Translations under genes and position numbers: made by a program | Virus record (IMG/VR): IMGVR_UViG_3300008267_000140 | Span: 1 to 37,729 of that record | Reading direction: 5' to 3' (one strand) | Origin: a virus | DNA length: 37,729 bases | Part shown: positions 1-8,180 of the stretch, piece by piece | How the letters are laid out: each line of letters opens with the position of its first letter | Numbering within the stretch: the first letter of the stretch is position 1 | Notes under the pieces: model-generated | Databases searched by the model: none | Told to the model about the DNA's origin: nothing | Seen by the model: the letters and a program-made list of their open reading frames with translations, nothing else

Positions 1-1
1 A

Positions 2-1423
2 GGTTATGTAGTTATATCTGGGCTTGTTGAAGGCATCGACACAAACGGATTTAATTCTGGGGATATATTATATCTTTCTGGATCTGGTGGACTTTCTAAT
101 GTTAAAGCCGTTGCCCCTAATCATTTAGTTATAGTTGGGCAAGTTATTAGAAATGGTAATTCGTCTGTTGGATCTGTTTTTGTAAAAATTCAAAATGGAT
201 ACGAAATAGGCGAATTGCACGATGTTATTGATTCCTCTCCGCAAAACTATGATTTATTAGTTCGTGATACTGATGGATTGTGGAAGAATACAAAAACATT
301 AGCTGGTGATTATACATTTAGTGGAAATAATCAAATAACTGGTAATATTAATGGAACTGCTTCGTATGCAAGTGATTCAGATTTATTGGATGGTAAAGAT
401 TCTCTACAATATGCATTAAAAACTGACGTAACCGGAGCTATAGCTGATTTTCCAGTAAGAAGTGAAGTTTCTGGCGCAATCACTGGCGCATTAACACCAT
501 ACGCCCTATCCAGTGATGTTTCAAGTTCATTTGGACTAAAAACAGATTTAACTGCATCCTACGCACAACTTTCTGTTAATAATATATTTACTGGAGTTAA
601 TACTTTAGGCGCATTTACAGGATCTAGCGCATTTATTAGCGGAGATGTAAGAATCAACGGAACAGCAAGCGTTGGCTTACTTGAAACAGTCAACCAAACA
701 TCTCTACAAATCGGTGATAAATATATAATAATTTTAAGTGGAGCGGTGGATCATCCGACCTTAGATGGATCTGGTTTATTATGGGGTAGTGGAGCAGTCG
801 GAGATCCAACTCAAGGTCCATTAGGAGAAATGGCATATATTAGATATTATGCCGCTAACGATCAACTTGAAATATTCCCAGGACTAAAAGTTAGTGGAAG
901 TTTAACTGCATCCAATGGATATAGTGGAAGATTATTTGATACAGCATCGTATGCATTGGATGCAGACACTGTTGATGGATTACATGCATCTTCTTTTGCT
1001 CAAAAAAATACTGCTGTAACATTTACAGAAGTTACAGCTTCTACTGGTTTTAGTGGTGGAACTTTTTCTGGTACTACAATCTCTGCTTCAGATGGACTAA
1101 CTGGTAGTAATTTACATATAAGAAATGTAGCAGAATTTGATGGTGGAGTGAAAATAAATTATTCAGCTAAAACTAATAATTATACGCTTACAGCATCTAG
1201 CGATTATGTTATTTCATTTAGTGGAAGTCTATTAACTGGTACTCTTCCAAATGCAGCAAACATATTAGGAACCGTATTAGTTATTAAAAATCTTCATACA
1301 TCTTCAGTGTTTGTTACATCCTCTACGGCAAGAATTGATGGTTCTACAACTGGCGTATATATAAATGGTAGATACACATCTTATACATTTTTATCAGATA
1401 ATACTGATTGGTTAATAATATAG
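2..1423 (+). CDS. Tail-fibre-like virion protein, 5' end missing
   Basis: The reading frame is open from base 2, so the gene begins before the window; the first in-frame ATG (215) is internal. The visible 473 codons are rich in Ser, Thr, Gly, Ala and Asn and carry irregular repeats of the type TASxGxSG (for example near 905-935, 1035-1070 and 1085-1110), as in beta-rich phage fibre shafts. The end is a compact domain with a Gly/Thr-rich strand pattern. It lies just upstream of three small genes of similar composition, then head genes. I infer a tail fibre or other extended receptor-facing virion protein. No enzymatic motif is visible. The fibre assignment rests on composition and context and not on a recognised family domain. 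Confidence 0.7.
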   Translation, partial: GYVVISGLVEGIDTNGFNSGDILYLSGSGGLSNVKAVAPNHLVIVGQVIRNGNSSVGSVFVKIQNGYEIGELHDVIDSSPQNYDLLVRDTDGLWKNTKTLAGDYTFSGNNQITGNINGTASYASDSDLLDGKDSLQYALKTDVTGAIADFPVRSEVSGAITGALTPYALSSDVSSSFGLKTDLTASYAQLSVNNIFTGVNTLGAFTGSSAFISGDVRINGTASVGLLETVNQTSLQIGDKYIIILSGAVDHPTLDGSGLLWGSGAVGDPTQGPLGEMAYIRYYAANDQLEIFPGLKVSGSLTASNGYSGRLFDTASYALDADTVDGLHASSFAQKNTAVTFTEVTASTGFSGGTFSGTTISASDGLTGSNLHIRNVAEFDGGVKINYSAKTNNYTLTASSDYVISFSGSLLTGTLPNAANILGTVLVIKNLHTSSVFVTSSTARIDGSTTGVYINGRYTSYTFLSDNTDWLII

Positions 1424-1431
1424 GTTTTTGA

Positions 1432-1851
1432 ATGATCCCATTTACTCATAGCGAAAATTTAAGAGACTTATCTGACAGATATAAAGTATATATCTCAGAA
1501 CACTTATTTACTGTTAATGGAACTTATGATATTTTTACACATTCAGATGGTAGAAATAGAAGATTTTTACCAACCGATGTCAGTACTTTTCTTTATTCTT
1601 CCCCAAGTGGTTCAATAGGCGCTGCGATGACTTTTGGTATAGCAGGGTCAGTATATAATGAATGGTCTACAAGTGCCGCTTTAAACCCATCAGTTGCTCC
1701 AGCATGGTCAGTTCGAACACTTACAATAAATACTACTAAAAAATTTTCTCTTGTAAATGGAGACATAATGAGATCAGTTTTTCAATATTCATCTCCAAGC
1801 GTGACCGGTCCTTTATATGTTAGAATATATTTTGGAGGACTTTTAATATGA
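1432..1851 (+). CDS. Small fibre-associated structural protein 1
   Basis: A 139-residue protein rich in Ser, Thr, Tyr and Phe, with no signal peptide and no membrane segment. It starts 9 bases after the fibre gene, and its end overlaps the next start (ATGA-type overlap at 1848-1851), so the genes are probably translated in series. Near residue 45 it has an RFLP segment followed by alternating hydrophobic residues, and it ends in a GPLYVRIYFGG-type strand. The same plan recurs in the next two genes, suggesting a small beta-sandwich family. The function is unknown. A fibre-tip, fibre-cap or receptor-binding subunit is an inference from position and composition. Confidence 0.6.
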   Translation: MIPFTHSENLRDLSDRYKVYISEHLFTVNGTYDIFTHSDGRNRRFLPTDVSTFLYSSPSGSIGAAMTFGIAGSVYNEWSTSAALNPSVAPAWSVRTLTINTTKKFSLVNGDIMRSVFQYSSPSVTGPLYVRIYFGGLLI

Positions 1852-2306
1852 GTTATTCACTATTAGATTTTGAAACTGCTGATAGCTATAAAATATATGA
1901 TACAACCATCACTAATGCATTTGTTACTTCCTCAGTAATAGTTAGACTTGATTCATATAAACCAAATAATAGATTTATACCAGATAAATTAGTTCTTTAT
2001 TATCAAGAAATGTCTGGTAGTTTTTTACAGAATGCAACTATTAATGTTGGATATACGCCACCGTACTACAGTGATTATTTTACTTCAGCCAGTGTACAAT
2101 TAATAGGCTTTGAAAAAGGAAATTCACAATTATATGATTTTACAAATGCAACAGCAAATGCTAACAACAAAATAGCAATCTCTGGGTCATCTCAACAAAT
2201 ACATATTAGGTGGAATACTATTAAACCAGCTAGCCAAGGCCCACTTACGGCAAGTGTGTATTTGATGGGTTATGAATCTCACGGAGCCAATAATGTCATT
2301 CTCTAG
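1848..2306 (+). CDS. Small fibre-associated structural protein 2
   Basis: A 152-residue Ser/Thr/Tyr/Asn-rich protein whose start overlaps the stop of the preceding gene by four bases. Its layout resembles the neighbours: a polar N-terminus, an NNRFIPDKLVLYY segment near residues 40-52, a run of beta-type alternation, and a C-terminal GPLTASVYLMGYE strand. This looks like a diverged paralogue of the genes on either side. No catalytic motif is seen. Like them, it is best described as a probable fibre or adhesin accessory protein of unknown function. Confidence 0.6.
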   Translation: MSYSLLDFETADSYKIYDTTITNAFVTSSVIVRLDSYKPNNRFIPDKLVLYYQEMSGSFLQNATINVGYTPPYYSDYFTSASVQLIGFEKGNSQLYDFTNATANANNKIAISGSSQQIHIRWNTIKPASQGPLTASVYLMGYESHGANNVIL

Positions 2307-2751
2307 TAATATAATTTCTTATGGTAACTATTTAAGCGGTAGTATAACTAATACAAAATTTGCTATTTTACAAGGCACAGTTAATGCACCAGCTTCTCAA
2401 ACAGCATATACAGTTTCATCAATAGTTGTTCCTAGAAATTTAGGCAGATTTTATATTACAGATATTAGATATAGATTAATTTCTCAAGTTGGTGCAAGTG
2501 CATCTGATAGAAATTATCGCATGAGAAGATCTGTAGGAGATGGTGAAATACATGCATCTACAAGCCCGGTGACTTTTAATGGTGCTATAAATACAATTCC
2601 AGGTGCTTGGTGGTGTCCTGTAATTACACTAGGACAAAATTATTTAGCGGGAGGAGATAGCCCAGTAATTCGTGACGGTCTTAGTTCATTTTCAGCTACT
2701 AGTTATATATTATCAATAATGTTAACAGGTTTTTATGTTAATCTTTTTTAA
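2293..2751 (+). CDS. Small fibre-associated structural protein 3
   Basis: A 152-residue protein. I place the start at ATG 2293, because GGAG lies at 2282-2285 with normal spacing; the in-frame ATG at 2272 has no such site. The start lies inside the end of the previous gene (overlap 2293-2306). The sequence contains LGRFYITDIRYRL, resembling the RF(L/I)P segments of the two preceding proteins, and ends with a hydrophobic strand (IMLTGFYVNLF). It is the third member of a probable tandem family. Function unknown; a fibre or adhesin accessory role is inferred. Confidence 0.6.
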   Translation: MSFSSNIISYGNYLSGSITNTKFAILQGTVNAPASQTAYTVSSIVVPRNLGRFYITDIRYRLISQVGASASDRNYRMRRSVGDGEIHASTSPVTFNGAINTIPGAWWCPVITLGQNYLAGGDSPVIRDGLSSFSATSYILSIMLTGFYVNLF

Positions 2752-2763
2752 TAAGAGGATAAA

Positions 2764-3213
2764 ATGAATAAAGCAGAAGAAATGAAAAAAATTATCAAGC
2801 CACTAGTTAAAGAATGCATAAAAGAAATTCTTTACGAAGAAGGCGTGATGAAAATTATGCAAGAAAATGTACAGAAACAAGAGAGAGTGATTGCTAGAGA
2901 AGTACCACAAAAAGATTACGATGTTAAAGAGCGTGAATTTATGAAAAAAAATGCTCCAAACACAAAAGTTTCTCTACAAGAAGCAAAGAAAAAACTCCTT
3001 CAAGAGATAGGCATGTCGGGATTTGACCCATTTGCGGGTTCAGAGCCTCTCCCTCAAGATTCGTCTAATCAATTACATGAAGAAGGCGTTCAAGAAGGTA
3101 GATTAATGGCTGGCATTCAAGGATCAGGTGTTGATATATCTAAATTAATGAATGCAAACAAACAATCATGGAATTTTTATAACAAAGCTTTGAATAAAAG
3201 CAAGAAAGAATAG
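2764..3213 (+). CDS. Small helical phage protein of unknown function
   Basis: 149 residues, starting after AAGAGG at 2753-2758. The first 40 residues form an amphipathic, Lys/Glu-rich helix containing KPLVKECIKEILYEEG, a pattern I associate with small uncharacterised proteins of T4-like environmental phages. The middle holds a short Gly/Pro-containing segment (GFDPFAGSEPLPQ, about residues 85-97). The protein lacks membrane segments and catalytic motifs. It lies between fibre genes and the prohead scaffold, which suggests a virion or head-assembly role, but nothing in the sequence proves it. Confidence 0.55.
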   Translation: MNKAEEMKKIIKPLVKECIKEILYEEGVMKIMQENVQKQERVIAREVPQKDYDVKEREFMKKNAPNTKVSLQEAKKKLLQEIGMSGFDPFAGSEPLPQDSSNQLHEEGVQEGRLMAGIQGSGVDISKLMNANKQSWNFYNKALNKSKKE

Positions 3214-3220
3214 GTGATAT

Positions 3221-3505
3221 ATGGCAAGAGCAGTGCATTTAGAGGTAAAACTACCTGGACACGTTATACCAACAGCAGAAACAACTGATATTTTAATTAA
3301 AAAGTTTTTAAAAGCATGTAGTAAAGAGTCAATAGTGCAATATATGTATGAAAATTGTGCGTATACTAGAAGATTTACTAAAAAATGTGTTTTAGAACGT
3401 CAAAAAAGATCAAAATATCGCAGAAACGCACAAAAACACAACAAAGAATTAATATCTATGCCAGAAGAAAAAACAAAGAAGAAAAAAAAATTAAATAGAC
3501 AATAA
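3221..3505 (+). CDS. Basic protein resembling ribosomal protein bS21
   Basis: A 94-residue, very Lys/Arg-rich protein starting 8 bases after the previous gene, with an AGGTG site before the ATG. Residues about 22-60 follow the bS21 pattern: a D-x-L-I-K-K-F-x-x-x-C-x-K helix (compare A-L-R-R-F-K-R-S-C-E-K in E. coli S21), then a Tyr/Arg stretch and an E-R-Q-K-R-S-K-x-R-R helix (compare E-R-K-R-A-K). The tail is poly-Lys. Phage-encoded bS21 homologues are known and are thought to bias host ribosomes toward phage messages. The match is a weak one made by eye. The alternative is a basic DNA-binding or internal head protein, which its place before the scaffold gene would fit. Confidence 0.5.
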   Translation: MARAVHLEVKLPGHVIPTAETTDILIKKFLKACSKESIVQYMYENCAYTRRFTKKCVLERQKRSKYRRNAQKHNKELISMPEEKTKKKKKLNRQ

Positions 3506-3538
3506 AATATATTTATTTGTCAATTCAAGCAATAAATT

Positions 3539-3557
3539 ACTATTTATATAAAATAGT
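3539..3557 (+). promoter_or_regulatory. Candidate promoter/leader element before the scaffold gene
   Basis: The leader contains ACTATTTATATAAAATAGT, a 7-bp inverted repeat around a 5-base AT centre. ACTATTTAT recurs in the leaders at 6860, 8711 and 31163, with TCTATTTAT at 15030. It lies about 40 bases before the scaffold ATG (3590). It could be a phage late promoter -10-like element or an operator. The inference rests only on recurrence and position. A small CCTGTTAACAGG palindrome (3568-3579) also touches the ribosome-binding site. Confidence 0.35.
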
Positions 3558-3589
3558 AACGGATCAGCCTGTTAACAGGAGAATATTTA

Positions 3590-4933
3590 ATGTCAAATTT
3601 GTTAGAAGAAGCAATTATAGATGCAAATGCTCTAAGAGAAACTGCTCTTAAGAGTGCTGAGAATGCTTTAATAGAAAAATATAAAGAAGAATTTAAAAAA
3701 TCAGTGAATAAACTCTTAGAACAAGAAGAAAGTACTGATATGTCACCACCAGAAGATTCTGCTGTGGCTGATCCGTCTTTAGATACTACATCTTTAGGTG
3801 CAGATGGTCAAACGGAAGCGGGAGGAGAAGCATTAAAAGACGTTCCTTCTTCGTTTCTAGATGGCGACGATGATGAAATAATAACGATTGATTTTGATCA
3901 ATTAGAAAAACAAATATCAGATGCTCTTTCATCTCCAATGCTGGCTTCACCAGAGCAAGATAATGTACAATCGACAGACGATCAGCAATCAACAGAAACA
4001 GAAATTGAACCACAGCAAGATTTAGACCAACCTCAGATGCAACAACTAGAAGAAGATCTTGAACTTACTGAAGAGTTTATTGAGGAAGAATTAGAATTAG
4101 ATGAAGATTTAGAAGAAGCATACGATGAAAAAAACTCTGAGGGTTTAAACATAGACGCCCTAACTGAAGTAGGTGGTGGTAATGATCAAAAAATTAGATC
4201 GCTCAAAGATATGATTGAAAAACTTAAAGCATTGCTTGCTGGCGCAGAAGCAGAAGCAAAAGCTGGAGGGGTAGTTAAAGATACATCTGATACCTCTAAT
4301 ACCAATCCAGTCAAGTCTGGATTGGAAGAAGATTTTGAAATAACCGAAGAAGAAATTCAAGAATTAGCAGAAGATATGAAAGTAGATATTGAAGTTGAAG
4401 GTCTTTTAGATGGTCATATGGGAACTCATCAAGGTGAAAAACGCGAAGTTCGAAATATGGAACTAGCAGCAGCCCGTGATGAATGCGATGAAGATGATCG
4501 TGAAGAAGAATTAGAAAAATTAGGCGATTTAAAGAAACAACTAAGTGAGTCTATAAATTATAATCAAAGACAATCAAATTTAATTGAAGAATTAAAAGAT
4601 AATTTAATTGTTTTAAAAGAACAAACAGAAAAATTGAGCATTTCAAATGCCAAGCTACTATATATTAATAAGGTTTTTGCAAATAACTCGTTGAATGAGC
4701 GACAAAAACAAAATATTGTCGAATCTATTTCAAAATCCTCATCGGTCCTAGAAGCTAAAACCATATTTGAGACTCTTCAAAGCACAGTGGAAGGATTAAA
4801 TAATAAAAAATCCAAAGAATCACTAAGCGAAGCATTAAATCGTGGAAATACAGTTTTCTCAGTTAGACCAAAAGCAAATCAAGAAGAGTATACATACTCA
4901 GATCGCTTTAAAATTTTAGCAGGAATTAAATAA
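3590..4933 (+). CDS. Prohead core scaffold protein (gp22-like)
   Basis: A 447-residue, strongly acidic protein without membrane segments. Residues 1-45 are helical, residues about 50-185 are Asp/Glu/Gln/Ser-rich and low complexity, and residues about 300-410 are predicted coiled coil. It ends with a conserved-looking tail (SDRFKILAGIK). An acidic, helical protein immediately upstream of the major capsid gene is the usual position and composition of the T4 gp22-type scaffold, which fills the prohead and is degraded by the prohead protease. AACAGGAGAA precedes the start at good spacing. No protease catalytic residues are seen, so the gp21-type protease is probably outside the window. The assignment is by context and composition rather than strong sequence identity. 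Confidence 0.7.
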   Translation: MSNLLEEAIIDANALRETALKSAENALIEKYKEEFKKSVNKLLEQEESTDMSPPEDSAVADPSLDTTSLGADGQTEAGGEALKDVPSSFLDGDDDEIITIDFDQLEKQISDALSSPMLASPEQDNVQSTDDQQSTETEIEPQQDLDQPQMQQLEEDLELTEEFIEEELELDEDLEEAYDEKNSEGLNIDALTEVGGGNDQKIRSLKDMIEKLKALLAGAEAEAKAGGVVKDTSDTSNTNPVKSGLEEDFEITEEEIQELAEDMKVDIEVEGLLDGHMGTHQGEKREVRNMELAAARDECDEDDREEELEKLGDLKKQLSESINYNQRQSNLIEELKDNLIVLKEQTEKLSISNAKLLYINKVFANNSLNERQKQNIVESISKSSSVLEAKTIFETLQSTVEGLNNKKSKESLSEALNRGNTVFSVRPKANQEEYTYSDRFKILAGIK

Positions 4934-4959
4934 TTAACTATAATCTACAGGAGATTAAT

Positions 4960-6726
4960 ATGGCTAACGTATTAGAAAAATTAACAGAAGGTATTGTCGA
5001 ACGCAATACACTAAAAGAAACAGAAGCCCTTGTTTCAAAATGGGAAAGAAGTGGCTTACTAGAAGGTCTAAAGAACACTCGCCAAAAAAGCAACATGGCT
5101 GTTCTATTAGAGAACCAAGCTAAAGAACTATTAAAAGAAACCACCACAATGGCCGGTGGCGATGTTCAAGGTTTTGCTGCAGTAGCATTTCCAATCGTCC
5201 GTCGTGTATTCGCTGGGTTAATTGCAAATGATCTAGTATCAGTACAACCAATGAGCCTACCATCAGGTCTAGTATTCTTCATGGACTTTAAGCGTGGAAC
5301 TAACGTAGGAAACACTGGAGATGTTGTATTCGCTGAAGATTCTTCATTCTTTGGTGATCGTTTAGGTGTACAAATCACTGGTGGTATCCGTGTTGATGGT
5401 GTTGATAATGCCGAAAAAGGCTTCTACAACATGGCAAACGGTTATAATACTTCACGTTGGTCAAATGGTATCGGTACAAGCAGTGTAACTGTTGATGAAA
5501 CTTTCTTAATTTCATCAGCAACAGATGCTCAATTAAAACTAATTCGTTATGATGCCGATTTATTAAATGATACTGCAAATTATTGTTCAGCATCAGTTCT
5601 ATCAATCCCATTGAGCGATTTATCCTATGGAAGCCTATTAGCTGTTCAAGATGTATTTGCTGTTTCATTAGTAACAGGTTCATCTGCAGTTAGTGCAGCT
5701 GGCGATACAACTTCTGGCGTTGGAGCTATGGGTGCTGGCGCAAAGGTTATTCGTCGTTTAACTAAGGTTGATGGCAATAATCTAAAGATTGTTGTTGTAA
5801 CTCCTCCATCAACTTCACCAACCAAGGCAAATCTATTCGCTGGGGCATCACATGCAGTAGTTTCATATCCTATCAAAGATAACTTAACAACTGTAGGCGA
5901 TAGTGCACTAGGCGCTCTAAGAGGTACAACTCCTTGGACATTTGAAAACAATGGAGCAATCCCAGAGATTGAACTCAAAGTCGATTCATTCTCAATCACT
6001 GCTCGTACTCGTAAACTAAAGGCTAGCTGGACCCCAGAACTAGGTCAAGATCTAAATGCTTATCACAACCTAGATGCTGAAGTTGAGTTAACCTCAATGT
6101 TAAGCGAGCAAATCGGTCTAGAAATTGATCAAGAGATCATGAATGATCTAGTCAAAGGTCAAACTGCCGGTGTCAAATACTGGTCACGTCGTCCAGGTAA
6201 ATTCGTAAACCGTGATACCGGTGCAGAATTAGGAACCGGTTCAGGCTACGCAGCTCCACCAGACTTCACTGGTAACGTTTCAATGTGGTATGAGACTCTA
6301 GTTGAAACCATCAATGACGTATCAGCTCTAATCCATCGTAAAACATTACGCGGTGGAGCAAACTTCGTAGTTTGTGGTCCAGAAGTTGCAAACATCCTAG
6401 AGTTCACCTCTGGATTCCGTGCTTCAGTAACCTCAGATGCAGAAAAAGGCTCAATCGGCGCAGTTCGCGTTGGTGATCTAAACAAGAAATGGGATGTTAT
6501 TGTTCATCCTTACTTCCTACGTAACGTGTTACTAGTAGGTCGTAAAGGTGGTAGCTTCCTAGAGAGCGGTTACGTCTATGCACCATACGTACCACTACAA
6601 AGCACACCAACCATCTTCGACCCAACTACCTTCGTACCACGTAAGGCAGTTATGACTCGTTATGGTAAAGCAATGGTTCGCCCAGACATGTACGGCTTAG
6701 TTGTTGTACAAGATCTATTAGGCTAA
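4960..6726 (+). CDS. Major capsid protein (gp23-like)
   Basis: 588 residues, the shell subunit of the head. The N-terminus is helical. A likely prohead-protease site is L-K-E | T-T-T at residues 58-61, fitting the (L/I)-x-E rule and followed by M-A-G-G-D. The mature protein then has the conserved F-P-I-V-R-R-V-F, N-D-L-V-S-V-Q-P-M and P-S-G-L-V-F segments. The C-terminus (YAPYVPL...FDPTTFVPRKAVMTRYGKA, ending near MYGLVVVQDLLG) is typical of gp23. Residues about 155-320 form a Ser/Thr/Ala-rich insertion, probably a surface domain. CAGGAG precedes the start. Codon use differs from the neighbours (many CGT, AAC and CTA codons), as expected for the most abundant phage protein. A strong terminator follows directly. 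Confidence 0.95.
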   Translation: MANVLEKLTEGIVERNTLKETEALVSKWERSGLLEGLKNTRQKSNMAVLLENQAKELLKETTTMAGGDVQGFAAVAFPIVRRVFAGLIANDLVSVQPMSLPSGLVFFMDFKRGTNVGNTGDVVFAEDSSFFGDRLGVQITGGIRVDGVDNAEKGFYNMANGYNTSRWSNGIGTSSVTVDETFLISSATDAQLKLIRYDADLLNDTANYCSASVLSIPLSDLSYGSLLAVQDVFAVSLVTGSSAVSAAGDTTSGVGAMGAGAKVIRRLTKVDGNNLKIVVVTPPSTSPTKANLFAGASHAVVSYPIKDNLTTVGDSALGALRGTTPWTFENNGAIPEIELKVDSFSITARTRKLKASWTPELGQDLNAYHNLDAEVELTSMLSEQIGLEIDQEIMNDLVKGQTAGVKYWSRRPGKFVNRDTGAELGTGSGYAAPPDFTGNVSMWYETLVETINDVSALIHRKTLRGGANFVVCGPEVANILEFTSGFRASVTSDAEKGSIGAVRVGDLNKKWDVIVHPYFLRNVLLVGRKGGSFLESGYVYAPYVPLQSTPTIFDPTTFVPRKAVMTRYGKAMVRPDMYGLVVVQDLLG

Positions 6727-6748
6727 TCTAGCTAAAAATAAAAGAACC

Positions 6749-6779
6749 CTCGGTAGAAATATCGGGGGTTCTTTTTTAT
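6749..6779 (+). terminator. Rho-independent terminator after the capsid gene
   Basis: A hairpin of AGAACCCTCG and CGGGGGTTCT separated by a short loop is followed by a run of T. One T-G pair is the only imperfection. It separates the highly expressed capsid transcript from the neck genes. Confidence 0.9.
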
Positions 6780-6781
6780 AA

Positions 6782-6828
6782 AACCCGCCAAGGCTATGCA
6801 AGAAATTGTATCCTCAAACTGGCGGGTT
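6782..6828 (+). other. Nested RNA hairpin with GAAA tetraloop
   Basis: A perfect 9-bp outer stem (AACCCGCCA 6782-6790 with TGGCGGGTT 6820-6828) encloses AGG/CCT (6791-6793 with 6812-6814) and a 6-bp inner stem (ATGCAA 6796-6801 with TTGTAT 6806-6811, one G-U pair) capped by the GNRA loop GAAA (6802-6805). No T run follows, so it is not a classical terminator. It lies just downstream of the capsid terminator and 64 bases before the next gene. It could be a processing or stability element, a leader structure, or a small RNA. The pairing is read directly; the function is unknown. Confidence 0.6.
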
Positions 6829-6859
6829 ACTTATTTATATGCTTTATATTTGAAATAAA

Positions 6860-6870
6860 ACTATTTATTT
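6860..6870 (+). promoter_or_regulatory. Candidate late promoter motif before the neck genes
   Basis: ACTATTTATTT lies 23-33 bases before the ATG at 6893, downstream of a terminator, where a new promoter is expected. It shares ACTATTTAT with the leaders at 3539, 8711 and 31163. Confidence 0.4.
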
Positions 6871-6892
6871 AAGCTATCTTGAGGAAAAATAT

Positions 6893-8176
6893 ATGGCGCT
6901 GCCAGTTTTGTCACCAATATCACAAATGAGTAAGGTTATATTACCAGTAACCGGTTCTTCGATAAATTTACAAGGTTCTGCTTTTCCTTTTGGAGTTTAT
7001 ATAAATTCTAATTATTGGAACAATGAACAAATAGAATCTTTTAAAACAGGCGCACTAGAACAAGTTGCATTTGTTTATAAAAAACTAGGTGGAGATGTTT
7101 TAGACGTTGAACTAGTGGAGACACAAGTATATGCTGCTTACGAAGAGGCGTGTTTAGAATATTCGTATCTAATAAATCTCCACCAATCTAAAAATGCTCT
7201 ACCTTTTGCTCTAGGACAAGCAACTAGTTCTTTTAATAGCGATGGTCAAATAACTGGTGCTCTCGACAATATTAATGCAAATTTAGCTTTTCCAAAAATG
7301 TCTTTTACATACGCAAGAAATGTTGCTATGGGTGTTAACAGTGAAGTATCGTTAAATGGTAGCGAGCCAATTTATAGTGCATCTTTTAAATCAGTTGCAT
7401 CTCAACAAGATTATGATTTACAGGCAATAGTAAGCGCTTCTGCACAACAAAAAGGCTGGAATTTAAATAATAAAAAAATAATAATTAAAAAAGTATATTA
7501 CAAATCACCTGGGGCTTCTTGGAATTTCTATGGATACTTTGGTGGATTAAATGTAGTTGGAAATCTATCAACATACGGTCAATACGCCGATGATAGCACG
7601 TTTGAAATTGTACCTACTTGGCAAAATAAATTACAAGCTATGGCTTATGAAGATGCGATTAAAACAAGAGTAAGCGATTGGTCGTTTCAAATAAGAAATA
7701 ACGTTCTGAGAATATTTCCAGTACCAAACGCTTCAAGCCCTGAGTATTTTTGGTTTGATTTTTCAATACCCTCAGAATCTTGGTCTGACACTAAATCTGC
7801 TGATGGCAGCACTGTAAAATCAGGAGTGGAGGGTGTTAATAACATGAACACTTTGCCATTCCAAAACTTACCATACGATAAAATTAATTCAATAGGTAAA
7901 CAATGGATACGTAGATTTTGTTTAGCACTTTGTAAAGAAATGTTGGGACAAATAAGAAGCAAATTTGCTCAAATTCCAATACCAGGAGAAAATATAACTC
8001 TTAATGGAGATAAATTAGTTCAAGAAGGCAAAGAAGAACAAAAAGAATTAAGAGAAGAATTAAAAACACAATTAGCTGAAATGACATATATTAAAATTGG
8101 TGAAGAAAGTGCAAAAATTATGGAAGATGCTAGCAAAACCCAAAGCTTCATTCCTAATCTTATATTTGTAGGATAA
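6893..8176 (+). CDS. Probable neck/head-completion protein (gp13 position)
   Basis: 427 residues, first gene after the capsid terminator, with GAGG about 10 bases before the ATG. It is soluble and mixed alpha/beta. Residues about 75-105 contain an acidic helix with EEACLEYSYLINLHQ, of the kind seen in head-tail connector helical domains. The C-terminal 60 residues form a charged helix (EEQKELREELKTQLAEM). It sits directly before a gp14-like gene and the sheath gene, the place of neck protein gp13 in T4-like genomes. I infer that it belongs to the connector between head and tail. I do not see a motif that proves orthology to gp13, and another connector protein is possible. Confidence 0.55.
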   Translation: MALPVLSPISQMSKVILPVTGSSINLQGSAFPFGVYINSNYWNNEQIESFKTGALEQVAFVYKKLGGDVLDVELVETQVYAAYEEACLEYSYLINLHQSKNALPFALGQATSSFNSDGQITGALDNINANLAFPKMSFTYARNVAMGVNSEVSLNGSEPIYSASFKSVASQQDYDLQAIVSASAQQKGWNLNNKKIIIKKVYYKSPGASWNFYGYFGGLNVVGNLSTYGQYADDSTFEIVPTWQNKLQAMAYEDAIKTRVSDWSFQIRNNVLRIFPVPNASSPEYFWFDFSIPSESWSDTKSADGSTVKSGVEGVNNMNTLPFQNLPYDKINSIGKQWIRRFCLALCKEMLGQIRSKFAQIPIPGENITLNGDKLVQEGKEEQKELREELKTQLAEMTYIKIGEESAKIMEDASKTQSFIPNLIFVG

Positions 8177-8180
8177 AAAT

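Noticed and set aside
3568-3579. Palindrome CCTGTTAACAGG before the scaffold gene
   Set aside because: A stem of only four pairs with a TTAA loop; it may touch the ribosome site but is too small to call an operator.
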